Below are positions 1 through 11,197 of a stretch of 64,000 nucleotides of DNA, piece after piece. The notes below the pieces were generated by a model. That model worked only from the letters and a program-made list of their open reading frames with translations, did not search any database and was not told the origin of the DNA. The position numbers and the translations under genes are program-made. The stretch's first letter is position 1; each line of letters begins with the position of its first letter. This DNA comes from Zizania palustris (Eukaryota > Streptophyta > Magnoliopsida > Poales > Poaceae): contig JAAALK010002125.1 of NCBI GenBank assembly GCA_019279435.1, positions 1 through 64,000 on the forward strand, given 5' to 3'.

Positions 1-1692
1 TTGACTCCTTCTTTTGAGCTTTCTGGTGATGGTGAGCTCGGAGAGTCTATCTTCGAGGAAGATGACGACACTCCAGCTACTGATGAGGGTGGGCCTTCTG
101 CACAGCCTGTAGAACCCACACCTTCTGAGACTTTGACTGAGGACGAGGGCGGACCTCTAATCACTTCTTCCACTTCGATCGAGCCCCCTTAGTCGAGTCC
201 AGAGGTGCCAGCTGCTGACTCCGGTGAGGTGACTTCAGATCATCAGGGATCCCGAGCAGTTCAACGTGATCACCCCTCAGAGATCATCATCAGTGATTTG
301 TCTGAGAGGACTTTGCGTTCTTCTGTTGACTCACTTGCTGTGTTTGCTGAATCTTCTTTTGTTGCATCTTTTCAGCCCATAGATGTTTGTCATGCTCTTT
401 CTGATTCGAATTGGATTAATGCTATGCAAGAAGATCTTGAGATTTTTGTCCGCAATCGGGTTTGGACACTGGTTGAGCTGCCAGCCGGATGCAACCCCAT
501 AGGAACCAAGTGGGTGTTCAAGAACAAGCAAGGTGAAGATGGGGTTGTGGTGCGCAACAAAGCTCGACTGGTTTCCCAGGGTTTTTGCCAAAAGGAAGGT
601 ATTTACTTTGAAGAAACTTTCGCCCCCGTTGCCCGTCTTGAGTCCATTCGCATTCTTTTAGCTTTTGCCGCTTCGAAGGGTTTTAAGCTTTTTCAAATGG
701 ACGTCAAGAGTGCTTTTCTGAACGGGTACATAGAGGAGGAAGTTTATGTTAGGCAGCCCCCCGGTTTTGAAAACCCCAAGTTTCCTCGACATGTTTTTAA
801 GTTGTAGAAAGCATTATACGATCTGAAGCAAGCGCCCAGGCCTTGGTATGACCGGTTAAAGCAGTTTTTGTTGGGGAAGGGCTTTGTGATGGGTTCTGTG
901 GATAAAACTCTTTTCTTGCTCAAAGATGCTTCAGATTTCTTAGTCGCTCAGATTTACGTGGATTATATTATCTTTGGCGGTACTACTGATACTCTTGTGT
1001 CCAAGTTTTCTGAGCAGATGCACAGTGAGTTTGAGATGAGCCTCATGGGTGAGCTCAAGTACTTCTTAGGGCTCCAGATCAAGAAGACCAAGGACGACAC
1101 CTTCATCCACTAGGGTAAGTACACTTGAGATATGTTGAAGAAGTTCTACTTTGGTGGAGAGTTGAAGCCTTAGATGACCCCAATGGGCACAATTGGGGGC
1201 CTGGACAAGGACGAGAGTGGCGTCAAGGTCAATGAGAGAGAGTTTTGAGGGATGATCGGTTCGCTGTTGTACTTAACGGCGACGAGGCCAGACATACAGT
1301 TCGTCATGGGACTTTGCGTGCGCTTCTAGTCTTCACCTCGTGTGTCTCATCGGCAAGCTGTCAAGCGCATTTTCAGGTATCTTTTTACCACTGAGGCTGA
1401 GTATGTGGCTGCTGCTAGCTGCTTCTCACAGTTGGTTTGGATGATTTCCACTTTGCGAGATTTTGGGTTGTTCTTTCCTACCAGAGTTCCTTTGTTTTGC
1501 GACAGCACCAGTGCTATTAGTGTAGGGAAAAAACCTTGTCTCCATTCAAAAACCAAACAGATTGATGTGTGCTTTCACTTTCTGCAAGATCAATATGAGA
1601 AAGGTGTCATTGACCTTGTTCATGTTGATACCCATCATCAGTTGGTTGACATTTTCACCAAACCCCTAGATCAGTCCACTTTTGAGCGTTAG
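1..1692 (+). pseudogene. Copia1 pol remnant: integrase tail, reverse transcriptase, RNase H
   Basis: This is the 3' half of a Ty1-copia polyprotein, starting outside the window. An acidic Ser/Thr/Pro-rich integrase-RT linker (1-330) is followed by RT: KWVFKNKQGEDG near 510-540, QMDVKSAFLNGY near 696-730 and the catalytic box near 955-970. That box reads YVDY instead of YVDD, so the polymerase is inactive. Stops fall at 190, 805 and 1111. RNase H (1342-1692) lacks about 70 codons: RYL joins directly to TTEAEYVAAAS, removing the first catalytic Asp region that Copia2b keeps (46440-46640). The C-terminal HVDTHHQLVDIFTKPLD is intact. A dead copy of the same lineage as Copia2. Confidence 0.93.
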
Positions 1693-3559
1693 CGAGGGGA
1701 TTTGGGTGTTGTGTATCCTTTCTAGGATATTTTGCGTCAGTTTTCTTTCTTCTTTACTCTTTTCTTGAGTCTTTTTGTGTGTGTTCATATCATACATACT
1801 CACATATCACACTTTGAGCCTGCTTCTGTTATATGATTGAACTGCCTTACTTATTCTAGCTGGTACATGCTTCTGATTACTTGTCGATGATCATGCTTTG
1901 GTTCAGTTCATTTGATATGTCTGATATCTGTCATATGCATGGCTTTTATGCTTTAAAATTGAAAAAAATGATCACCATTGCTTCTGGTAACTAGCATGTG
2001 TAGGCTGAGTGCTTTTGCTATCTGTTACATGCCTTGTAGCTAGTTCCTTACTTAGATGCAGATATGCAACTTGGACATCTATATGCTTTAACATGGAAAA
2101 TGTGCTATAAAAATGATGAAAAATCAGAAAAATGCAAATTCCATGCCATTTTATGCATAATTTAAAAAGATCCAGGTGGGTTTGCTTTGTCGCATTGCAT
2201 TATTCTGGACTGCTTACCATAGCACTTTGGTATGAATTAGGACAGTGTAATGTATGACAAGACTAATGTCTTACGCTTCTGATGGTCCAGTTCTGGCCTA
2301 GGCTTGACTTGGTCGGTTAGCATACGGTTTGACATGCAAATAACCCCTGGCAAAAATGAAAAAGGAAAATGAAAAAGCTTGAAAATTAAAAAGATAACAA
2401 GTTTGCTGAAGCACTTTTTTTGGACAATGCTTATCTTGGTAGATATCAGTTAGTTTTTGTATCTCATGCTTTACCTTGCTTGCCAACTGGAAAATGTGGT
2501 GATGCTTTTGTTTGTCAAAATTGAAAAATGTGTGCTAATGAATCTTGGACATCTTTGTGCTTTAACATGGAAAATGTGCTATAAAAATAATGAAAAATCA
2601 GAAAAATGAAAATTCCATGCCTTTTTATGCATAATCTGAAAAGATCTAGGTGGGTTTGCTGTGTCGCATTGCATTGTTCTGGACTGCGTACCATAACACT
2701 TTGGTATGAACTAGGACAGTGTAGTGTATGCCAAGACCAATGTCTTAAGCTTCTGATGGTCTAGTTTTGGCCAAGGCTTGACTTGGTCGGTTAGCATAAG
2801 GTTTGACATGCAAATAACCCCTGGTAAAAATGAAAAAGGAAAAAGAAAAGCCTGAAAATTGAAATGATAACAAGTTTGCTGAAGCACTTTGTTTTGGTTT
2901 ATATTGGTAGATATCAGTTAGCCTTCTGCATCTCATGCTTTACCTTGCTTGTCAACTGCAAAATGTGGTGATGCTTTTGTTTGCCAAAATTGAAAAATAC
3001 ATGCTAATGATTTTCTTTAGACATCATCTGTTGCACTGATCATGCCATGTGTCTTAGACAGTATATCTTTTGCTATACCTGCTACATTTTGTAAATTGCA
3101 GTCAATCAATTCTGAGAAGCATGCTTTCTACACTCCACGTGCACCCCAGTTGCATTCTTTGCATATTTTGAGGGGGAGTTGCATTTCATGGGGAGTCCGT
3201 GTCTCTTTCGAGTGCATTTAGTCTCGCTTGATGAGTCCACTTGTCAACAAGGGGGAGAAATTTTGGGAGAAGAGTTTAAGGGGGAGTTTTGGCTTTCTCT
3301 GGGATTTGTTTGAGGGGCAGTTTTTGTCCCATTTGTTTTAGGGGGAGTTTTTGTCCTGTTTGTCCTTACTCTTTTGATATCCTTGTTGATGATTCTGAGA
3401 TTGCACTCCTTTTGAGCTTTTACTTTTGGTTAACCATAATGACCGCTTCTTGCTTTTGTTTTCTTCTTCTCTGTTTTCTTGTGTTTTGTTTTCATGTTTC
3501 CACATGTGTTCGCAGGTACTGAAGAGCAGATGAAGATAATTGTTGACAATGCACTCATC
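1693..3559 (+). other. Copia1 3' non-coding tail between pol and the 3' LTR
   Basis: No coding sequence is visible. The stretch is AT-rich. It holds a direct duplication of about 474 bp (2071-about 3011) and then several G5 purine tracts before the true polypurine tract. Copia2b has a related but shorter tail at 46973-48132 with one copy of the duplicated sequence. Long 3' spacers are known in the SIRE/Maximus group, where some members carry an env-like ORF; none is readable here. Confidence 0.75.
2071..3011 (+). repeat. Two-copy direct repeat of about 474 bp in the Copia1 tail
   Basis: Copy one starts at 2071 and copy two at 2545, both at TTGGACATCT. They stay alignable through shared blocks such as GGTGGGTTTGCT, CTTGACTTGGTCGGTTAGCA and AATAACCCCTGG, with scattered substitutions and small indels, until about 3011. 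Copia2b carries the unit once (about 47340-47530), so the duplication is specific to Copia1 and older than E1. Confidence 0.85.
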
Positions 3560-3570
3560 AAGGGGGAGAT
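3560..3570 (+). promoter_or_regulatory. Copia1 polypurine tract
   Basis: AAGGGGGAGAT directly abuts the LTR start TGAGGAGCC. The same tract abuts the Copia2b 3' LTR at 48133-48143. It primes plus-strand DNA synthesis in this lineage. Confidence 0.85.
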
Positions 3571-4535
3571 TGAGGAGCCATGCTGAAGAGCGTGGGCCTC
3601 ATGGCTCCAGATGTGATGAGTCATTGTCAACGGAAGTCAAAGAGGACTAAAAAGAGAAGAAGACCTGCTGCGTCGGGCCGCTTGTGACTCAGGTACACGA
3701 GCAGTGAGCGACTGTCAGGTAGAGGGGCCGCGAAGTCGGGCTGGCCCAATCCGGGTACATGGGCTAGGAGTAGCAGAGGATCCACTGGGCTATTGACCAG
3801 GATTGACTCAAGTACACGGGCGGCGAGTGATTGTCGGGCTAAGAGAGCTGCGGAGTCGGGCCGGACCAATCCGGGTACCTGGTGCAAAGACGGTGGATGC
3901 TTTGTCAGTTTTGGCGCAAAACTGACAACCACTGATCTCATATCGGACTGTTCAGAGGCAAATCCGTAGTCGCTACGAAAGCTCCACTTCCAGATAAGTC
4001 ATCTGTAAACAGGAGTTTACTATTTTGTCCATAGGCCCACAGTCACTCAGTCGAGTCTGTAAAAATATCGTAAAGGCAGTTTGGTCTTTTCCATTTATTT
4101 CAGTGTCTGTAAAAAACCCTAAGGGCCTGGTGGAATATTCCTAGGCTATTGGGCTGCCTATAAATAGGGCCCCAATACCTAGGGTTAGGGTTACTCATTC
4201 TGTAATTCACTTTAATCCAGAAAAGAGGTTTGGGTCACCTTTTTGTTGTTCCCTGTTTCTTCTCGAGAGAGCGTCGCCCCCTTGCTTCTGTTCTTTAGGA
4301 GTTCTTCAGTTTCGTGATTTTTGCTCTTCGAATCGTAGAACATCACGCTGTGAAGTTGTTTTAATCAGTTGCATCGTTTTGTGTTCCTGTTCTGTTTATC
4401 AACTCTCAAAGTTTCTGTCGTGTTCCTGTATCGCTTTTTATCTCCAGGTGAAATTATTTTATCTTGGCATTGTTCTTGTTGTTTGCACGGCTGGTTGTTT
4501 TGATGTGCATTTTTTACTTCATAGGCTTTTCATGC
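3571..4535 (+). mobile_element. Copia1 3' LTR, left segment
   Basis: Starts TGAG right after the polypurine tract and runs to the E1 insertion. A TATA box (TATAAATA, 4159-4166) is followed by a TAGGGTTAGGGTT stretch, suggesting that U3 ends near 4190. The last five bases, CATGC (4531-4535), are the E1 target-site duplication. The rest of the LTR is at 24401-25581; together they make about 2.1 kb, comparable with the Copia2a LTR (2081 bp) and Copia2b LTR (1957 bp). Confidence 0.88.
4159..4166 (+). promoter_or_regulatory. TATA box of the Copia1 LTR
   Basis: TATAAATA about 590 bp into the LTR. Equivalent boxes occur at 27013-27020 (Copia2a) and 49370-49377 (Copia2b), supporting it as the LTR promoter. 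Confidence 0.65.
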
Positions 4536-5029
4536 TGTTGGCGTAAAAGATTACGCTAACAGGTTTCTGTAGAAAAGAAACTAACAAACGAAGTGTTTGT
4601 GAAGCAAACTGTTCTAAGCCTCCGAAAGGATAATAACTTAGAATAGTTCGAAAGTGTGTATTGAATAACTTGTATTCGGTCCCTATTACAAGGTGAAATG
4701 GGGGTATTTATAGGCCCAAACATTAAGGAAAAGACCTATTTACCCCTCTATTACAACCGACATAGTGGAAACTATTCGGTTCCCTTAATAGGGCTAAAAT
4801 GGTAAAAGACTAATCTAATGAGAAAGAAGATAAGTCTTCCATCTTAGCTGGCAGAAAAGATCTTGGAGGGCTTTAATTCGAAGATGTACTCCGAACCAAT
4901 GCCTATCTTCGTGCTTCGAACCGGGTTTCGGGTATCTTCGAAGATGATCTTCTGGGAACCTTCGAACCTGCTGACTGCCTTTATGTTGCTTCGGCAATAA
5001 CCCCGAAGATGAGATATTTTCCCCCAACA
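4536..5029 (-). repeat. E1 3' LTR (494 bp)
   Basis: Begins TGTTGGCG and ends CCCCCAACA on the plus strand. Nearly identical to 23901-24395 and recognisable in E4 (36197-36691) and E5 (54175-54668). Read on the minus strand it opens TGTTGGGGGAAAATATC. Immediately to the right, the minus strand reads CGAGGGGCTAC, the likely polypurine tract. Confidence 0.94.
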
Positions 5030-5175
5030 GTAGCCCCTCGAATACGCTTCTCCGTTTGACCTGTAACATTAGGAGAGCAGTATACAGAAAGAAAAGATAA
5101 CCGAACATAGGGGTTATTGGTTTTTATTTTATCTCCGAAATGCATGAAGATATGAACTCCGAATCAGTCTTAAGG
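5030..5175 (-). other. E1 sequence between 3' LTR and antisense gene, part 1
   Basis: Contains the polypurine tract (5030-5040, read on minus) and non-coding sequence matching 36692-36835 of E4. It continues after E2 at 12642. No gene seen. Confidence 0.8.
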
Positions 5176-5180
5176 TAAAT
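5176..5180. repeat. Target-site duplication of E2, left copy
   Basis: TAAAT here and at 12637-12641, directly flanking the E2 LTR ends. The uninterrupted E4 homologue near 36835-36845 confirms that E2 is an insertion at this point. Confidence 0.93.
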
Positions 5181-5384
5181 TGTTGGGGGAATATATTTCC
5201 CTTAAACAGGGGCCAAATGACGTCAGCCTCCGACAGCCTTCGGCCCAGAACCAGGTACTGTCGAAGCCTGTTTTCTCTAAGTGTTGTTTCCAGGTCCCAA
5301 GGTGCCTTTCGGGGCCCGTAGCTTCGGAGCCCCTAGACCAGGAGGTCCGGCCCGGAGCCCCCAATTCAGGCCCGGGCGCAGGCC

Positions 5385-5890
5385 GCCGGAGGCCACCCTC
5401 CGAGAGCCAAGCCCGGAGGCCACCCTCCGGAGTCCTGTTCGGAGGCCACCCCCCGGAGTCCAGCCGGGAGGCCGCCCTCCGGGAGCCCAGTTCGGAGGTC
5501 GCCCTCCGGAGCCAAGTCCGGAGGCCACCCTCCGAGAGCCAAGCCCGGAGGCCACCCTCCGGAGTCCTGTTCGGAGGCCACCCTCCGGAGTCCTGTTCGG
5601 AGGCCACCCCCCGGAGTCCAGCCGGGAGGCCGCCCTCCGGGAGCCCAGTTCGGAGGTCGCCCTCCGGAGCCAAGTCCGGAGGCCACCCTCCGAGAGCCAA
5701 GCCCGGAGGCCACCCTCCGGAGTCCTGTTCGGAGGCCACCCTCCGAGAGTCAAGCCCGGAGGCCACCCTCCGGAGTCCAGTCCGGAGGCCGCCCTCTGGG
5801 AGCCCAGTTCGGAGGTCGCCCTCCGGAGCCAAGTCCGGAGGCCACCCTCCGGGAGCCAAGTCCGGAGGCCGCCCTCCGGAGCCAAGTCCA
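5385..5890 (+). repeat. 26-27 bp hairpin-forming tandem array in the E2 5' LTR
   Basis: About nineteen units beginning GGAGGCCACCCTCCGG alternate between 26 and 27 bp. The core CCGGAGGCCACCCTCCGG is an inverted repeat (CCGGAGG / CCTCCGG with a 4-base loop), so single-stranded DNA or RNA would fold into a row of stem-loops. Units fall into several variants that recur in the same order, pointing to higher-order duplication. The 3' LTR carries the same array (about 11692-12197). The E6 LTR of the same family has a different repeat here. Confidence 0.9.
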
Positions 5891-6077
5891 TACCGGGGGC
5901 CCCCCGCCCCTAGTATGTCGTTTAGCTGGTCAAAGCCTGGCGCAGCCTGACACGCCAGTAAAGCTGTAAAGTTGTCTGGCACCCTTTGTATTGAAGCTAG
6001 CTCCTTTTCCCCTCTCTGCCCCTATGAGCCTGAGACTCATAGGGGGCATCCCAGTCTTTTCCTCTGGCCTGCGTGCC

Positions 6078-6085
6078 TATAAAAG
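6078..6085 (+). promoter_or_regulatory. TATA box of the E2 5' LTR
   Basis: TATAAAAG downstream of the hairpin array, about 250 bp before the LTR end; the 3' LTR copy is at 12385-12392. Likely promoter for the full-length element RNA. Confidence 0.6.
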
Positions 6086-6330
6086 CAGGGCCAAGCCCTT
6101 GTAACAGGACACATTCTCCAGGGGGCCATGAGACCCTGGAGTTATCCTCTCCACATCAAGGCACACCATGCCAAATCCACTACAAACTGGACGTAGGGTT
6201 ATTATCCCCTAGGGGAGGCCCGAACCAGTGTAAACCCTATCTCTCCCTGCGAGAACCCATCGAGGTTCATTCTCCATATCATACTCCACCACAGAAAAAC
6301 CTGCTGGAACTAACGCAATGGTTCCAACAG

Positions 6331-6349
6331 TTGGCGCCGTCCGTGGGGA
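6331..6349 (+). promoter_or_regulatory. E2 primer-binding site
   Basis: TTGGCGCCGTCCGTGGGGA follows the 5' LTR after one base. It is identical to the site in E5 (54670-54688) and differs by one base from E1 (23882-23900, minus). The TGGCGCC start resembles the complement of the plant tRNA-Asp 3' end; the tRNA identity is an inference. Confidence 0.85.
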
Positions 6350-6629
6350 CCTTAGTCCTAGAAGCTAAGTTCTCTACCACTGCCTGCAACCCGAAGTGCG
6401 CCCGAGGGGGGAGCATCGAGGCTTTCTCGCTTCGCGCACCCTCCGGCAAGGGGCTTCGAGGGCGGATCGAAGGCCACCTTCGCCTTCCTCCATCCTTCGC
6501 ATACCGGAGCCCACTCTCCGGCAAGGGGCTCCGCTCCACGCTTCAAAGGTCATCGGAGCCCGAGGGCTACAAGGTAAGTACCGCCCGAAGCCTTACTTCG
6601 ATGCACCAATCTGCAGTTACGTTAACATA
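6350..6629 (+). other. E2 leader, non-coding
   Basis: Sequence between the primer site and the tandem array. It resembles the start of a gypsy leader but gag does not follow. No ORF with retroelement similarity was recognised. Confidence 0.6.
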
Positions 6630-6990
6630 AGCTCGAAGCCATGCTTCGCTTTACTTAAAAACCGAAGCCATGCTTCGCCATGTTCAAAAACCGAAGCCAT
6701 GCTTCGCCATGTTCAAAAACCGAAGCCATGCTTCGCCTTGTTCAAAAACCGAAGCCACGCTTCGCCTTGTTCAAAAACCGAAGCCACGCTTCGCCTTGTT
6801 CAAAAACCGAAGCCACGCTTCGCCTTGTTCAAAAACCGAAGCCATGCTTCGCCTTACTTTAAAACCGAAGCCATGCTTCGCCTTACTTTAAAACCGAAGC
6901 CATGCTTCGCCTTACTTAAAGACCGAAGCCATGCTTCGCCTTATTTAAACCCGAAGCCACGCTTCGCCTTATTTAAAACCCGGAGTACCC
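6630..6990 (+). repeat. 29-bp tandem array with CGAAGC-CAY-GCTTCG hairpins (E2)
   Basis: About twelve units of about 29 bp, each with a perfect 6-bp palindromic stem CGAAGC ... GCTTCG around CAT or CAC, separated by a TTGTTCAAAAA or TTACTTAAAA spacer. The array lies between the leader and the 3' end of the antisense gene, the place where E1, E3 and E5 also have their own arrays. Open frames across it are repeat artefacts. Confidence 0.9.
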
Positions 6991-7744
6991 CTCCGAAGGC
7001 TACACAGTGCCCCCGGGCCCGTAGCAGTGGGCTAAAAGGACTCCGGGCCACTGGCCCGACGCGTCCAGGGATTCCGGGCTCCGCGCCCGAAGCATCCCAG
7101 GGATTCCGGGTTCCCCACCCGAAGCATCCCAGGGTCGAAGGTGACCCAGAGTCGAAGGTGGCTCAGAGCCGAAGGTGGCTCACACTATCACAGGTTCGGT
7201 GAATCCACACCAAATATCCTTCTCATTACAGGACCAAGTTCCGAAGCCTTGCTTCATTATCTAAATACGCTCCGAAGCCTTGCTTCATATACTATGCGCC
7301 TAAGCGTCTCGAAGTCATACTTCGCCATAATCTAAGTGCGTTTCAGAGCCCCGCTCACGCACAGCATCCAAACCCCGGCATGCCGAAGCATGCTTCGCCC
7401 AAATTGGGTATGCGGAAGCCTTGCTTCGCACCAAATTGATGCGCTCGGAGCCCGTAAGAGGCCCTCGCTCGGTACAAATCCAAGTATCCGAAGCCGCCGA
7501 AAAGGCGCACCCCTTCGCATGTTTATTTTTTGCCCGCACCAGCAACGGTTAAGTCCCTAACTGCCACGAGCAAAAGGGGGGAAGAATGTATGCGAGGTGT
7601 GCGAGTGTAATGCACCGTACGAGCGTGACAAGCTAAACGTTCGAAGCCAAACAACACGAAGCATACAGACAAAGTGTGCGAAGATAACAAGCTCAATTCA
7701 TTGTATGTTGAGAAGTGTGTTACAAACATACTTCGGAAACCAAA
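6991..7744 (+). other. E2 spacer, non-coding
   Basis: Short imperfect repeats (a CCCGAAGCATCCCAGGG-type unit near 7085-7135, CGAAGGTGGCTCA near 7150-7185) and scattered GAAGC/GCTTC words. No gag or pol similarity in any frame. It probably contains the 3' untranslated part of the antisense gene. Confidence 0.55.
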
Positions 7745-10700
7745 CTACGTATAATCTGTATCTAAGCCTAAGAAGAACCGTGTGCGAGCCCCCGACCCTC
7801 GCTTGCCCTTTCTTCGGCCAGGGCCACCTCGGCTGGACGTTGCCTCGTCGGAGCCCGCTCTCCCTCGACCGGCCCGTCCAGGCTCCGAAGCCCACAGGCT
7901 TCGACTTCCGCTTTGCAGGTTGCTCCAAGTTCGCGAAGCAGGCGGGGCCGTGTCGAAGGCAGAAAAGTCTAGGGCTTCGTCGCTCGCTAACACCGTTCGC
8001 GAAGGCAAAGGTAAGGGGTTCTGAAGGGGCTCCGCCTTCACAGCGGCTAGCAAGTCCTGAGCTATTTCGGAGATGGCTTCGCCCCTAGGCCCCCTCGGAA
8101 GCTTAAACCGAGGGGGACCTTCGGACCTAGCTACTTCAAGAATCGCCCACAGTTGTCGAAGCCCTTCAGAGTCCTCGAGGACTTCGAGGTCTATGCTCGA
8201 AGGCTGAGCCTGGGCAGGTATAAAAAACCCCCGCATTCATATTAATAAACTGATAAGTTTTTTACAAAGCCTACAGCTAGGTATTACAAGAAAGCCTAAG
8301 GAGATCTACACCTTCGGAGGCGGAGTCGTCGAGGTCGAAGGCTTGTCCGAGTCGACGGGCCCCTTGAACCGGCGTTGTCGAAGGGCCTTCATGAGGTCAA
8401 GGACCGCCTCGCAGCCTTGCTCCTTCCAAGGCTCCTGCAGCCGGCGCCAGGCCCCGCGGACTTCGCCCGGAGGCGTCACCAAGTGCGGGCCCCCGAAGGC
8501 CACGGGGGCCACGGAGGTTGCCGCCCGAAGGTGGTCGCACCCTGCGGCATGAAGCATATGCAGCACCCCTTGACCGGCGACGCGACCGGCCATAAGAGCG
8601 AAGCCCGTCAGCGCTTCGTCCGCTACCGAGGCTGCGGTCTTCAAGAAATCAGCGCGGTCCCCAATCGGGTCCTGGTCGCCAAAGTCCGGAGTCCGGCACT
8701 CGGTCCCTATCTTCTCAATGACCTCGGTCAGGCTCTGAGTGGCCCCGCCAAGGTTAGCCACAACAAAGCTTTCAAGATCCCGAGCTCGCTGGCGGAGCTC
8801 CTCGTTCTCCTTCGCCTGACGGGCCTCGGCGTCCTTCGAAGATTGGAGCTCCGCGCGGAGCCGAGCCGTCTCCGAGGCCAAGGCTTCCTTTGCCTCAGCA
8901 GCCGAAGCCTCGGCCCGCCTCCGCTTCTCGGCCTCCTCCAAGACCTCGCGGCGAAGGGCCTCCTTCTCTTCCGCGAGGCGCTCCATCCGCCGGTCAGCAG
9001 CAGTCGAAGCTGCCGCGTTCAGTGCGAGGGCCTGCAGGAATTCAAGAAACCTTAAGTATTAACCAAGAGACAAAGTATAGTTCGAAGCTGCAAGGGGCTC
9101 CGCTCACCCGCATGAGGACTTCGTTCGAGCTAACGAAGAGCTCCGTGGGATCTCGGTGGCTAAGCTGGGCCACCAAGTCCCCCTCCTCCGCAGAAGCACA
9201 GGCCTCGCGGAAGCCGAGGATCGCCGCCGCCGTCACGCCCCCCCTTGGCTTGAAGGGGTGAATCACCGCCATGGTGGTCTCCGCGGACTCCGGCAAGGCA
9301 GGGCTCAGGCCCACCACGTCGACATCTTCTTCGCCTCGAGGGTCCGCGCGGTCTCCGCCGCCCTCGCCATCAGACGAAGTGCTCTCGGACTCTGACCCAC
9401 TGCCGCTGCCGCTGCCGCTGCTGCTGCTGCTGCTCGAAGCCTCCGAGGGCTTCGCTTCGGCGGGCTTCGACCCACCTTCGCCTGCCGGCTTCGCCACGGC
9501 GGGCCTCGCATCATCTTCGTCCTCTGCAAAAGCCAAGTCAAAACCTGCATATTAAAGAGAAGCATGCGAAAAGAAAAAAGGATTTACCATCATCAGAGAT
9601 CTCCTGGAAGGAACCAGGGGCTAAGTGCGTCCTCCAGCTCCCTCGCTCCGAAGCTGGCGCATCCGCCTTCGCGCCCGAAGCTGGTTCCGCCGGAGCATCC
9701 GTGGCCTCCTTGGCAGCCGGAGTGCGCGCATCGGCCTCCTCCTCCGAAGCCCTCGCCGCCAGGGGCTTCGCGGCCTTCTTGGGGGTCGGAGTAGCTGCGG
9801 GCTTCGCCGCAGCCTCCCCCGAAGCGTCCGCTTCGTCCTCGTCCCCCCTCTTCCTCTTGGCTCCGGCCGACGAGGCAGCCAGGTGGGCGAAGTCTGGCAG
9901 AGCAGGGAGCCCTCTGAGGCCAAGCGCGGTCCACACTCTGTTCCAGCGCTCCCAGGACCCCACCAGGGCGAGGCGCTGGTTCTGCTCCTCGGGGGTCGGA
10001 GTCCCAACGACTCGGTCCGCCGCCGCAATGGCCTCCTCCGGGGTCCTCATGTCGAGGTCGGCTACACGAAAAGGTTGAGTTAGGACCAAAGTGTTCAAGT
10101 ATTAAAAGCAAGAAGAGCGCGAAGACTTACAGAAGCGGTCGAAGGCCAGCTCGCTGAGTTCTCCTTGGCCCGAAGCCTAGAAGAGACCCTCCGGCCAGGA
10201 GCGCGCGAGGGGGCTAAGCCGAAGGGTAATAAACTCCTCCGCGAGGTCCCTCATACTCATCTCCGCCGCCACCCTTCGGAGCAGCGAGATCCTCGATTCC
10301 AGGAGGCCTTCGCTGGTATTCACCACCCCTTCGCGCCGGTACAGGATGTGGGCGTTGGTACTCCGAAGGGGAGAGTTCGCGCCGACGGAGGCGTAGAACC
10401 ACTCTTGATCCCATCTCGAATACCACTTGTTATTTACAGCCCTCGCAGGGAAGGCGTCCTGGAACTCCTTCCGGAGCTGGAAGTTGGCGCTGCCGAAGGC
10501 CAGCGCCCTCTTGACGCGGTCCGTCCCCTCCCTGGGCTTCGGCTGGCAGTTGGCGTCATGAAGAGCAACGAAGACGTCCGCGCGGCCCTCGCAGCCTTCG
10601 GCCCTCATGGCCCACTCAAAAACAGCTAGCCTCGCCACTGCGTTGGGCGAAAGCTGAGGAAGCTCAAGGTTGTAGGCCTTGAGGACTTCGCTCAGCATCC

Positions 10701-11040
10701 CCACCGCAGGCAGTCCGAGGCCGGCCTCGAAGAAGGCTTCAAACACCACCACTTCGTCAGCACGAGGCTTCGGTATGGCCTCTGATTTCTCCGGAACCCT
10801 CAGTTGGATTTTCGCTGCAATCTTTCCCTCGCAGGCCCTCCGGACGGACTCCTCCGTGGAAATCGAAGCCCTCATCTCCAGGGTCTGCTCGAACCTGTCG
10901 GAGGGCGTCCGAAGGTCCCTCGGCCCCAGTCGCCTAGCTGCAGGCTTCGCTGCCGCGGCCGCTGCTGCCGCCGCCTGCACTTGGGCGGAGCCCGAGCTCG
11001 AGCCCAAAACCGGGAGCTTCGCCACTGCTTTCTTCGGCAT
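7745..11040 (-). pseudogene. E2 antisense gene, subfamily B: five-exon Transposase_28-like protein with one stop
   Basis: Exons on the minus strand: 11040-10131, 10061-9588, 9523-9108, 9031-8312, 8209-7745. All introns begin GT and end AG (69, 64, 76, 102 bp; phases 1, 1, 0, 0). Exon lengths sum to 2985 nt, exactly 995 codons. The only stop inside is TAG at 10179-10177 (codon 288), where E6 has CAG. Exon 1 has an Ala-rich N-terminus and the conserved block VVVFEAFFEAGLGLP ... LPQLSPNAVARLAVFEWAMR. Exon 2 has the LVGSWERWNRVW motif and a Lys/Ala-rich linker. Exon 3 is a Ser/acidic stretch. Exon 4 is a long Glu/Ala/Arg coiled coil. Exon 5 ends in RFFLGLDTDYT. Function unknown. As written it would yield a 287-residue protein holding the exon 1 domain. 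Confidence 0.8.
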
Positions 11041-11197
11041 TCTGATCAGACTTCGGATCGAAGGGCTAAAGGATGGCGAAGGGCTAGAAGCTAGCGAAGG
11101 TCGCTCTGCGAGGCTAGGAGGAAGAGGAGAGCGAAGGTGGTAAGGCGGTAAGCAAGAAGTGAATGGAAGTGTGCCGGAGCCGCACGCGGTAAGTCTC

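Larger units (their letters stand above)
5181..6329 (+). repeat. E2 5' LTR (1149 bp) with hairpin array
   Basis: TGTTGGGGGAATATATTTCC at the start, TTCCAACA at the end. U3 contains a GC-rich array (about 5385-5890), then a TATA box TATAAAAG at 6078-6085. The sequence matches the 3' LTR along its whole length except for a C/T-type difference near 5620 versus 11930 and G/A near 5964 versus 12271. Confidence 0.95.

Noticed and set aside
3627..3941. Minus-strand open frame in the Copia1 LTR
   Set aside because: LTR sequence with no homology recognised and no counterpart in the Copia2 LTRs; probably a chance frame.
5170..5982. Long overlapping open frames on both strands (also 11310-12289)
   Set aside because: They run through the GC-rich hairpin array of the E2 LTRs; low stop frequency and repeated peptides are produced by the repeat, in several frames at once. 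No family resemblance.
6630..6990. CRISPR-like array of palindromic repeats
   Set aside because: The spacers are themselves repeated, not unique, the context is a plant retrotransposon, and no cas genes exist.
9042..9536. Host Ser-rich protein gene
   Set aside because: It is exon 3 of the E2 antisense gene, with splice sites and phase matching E6.
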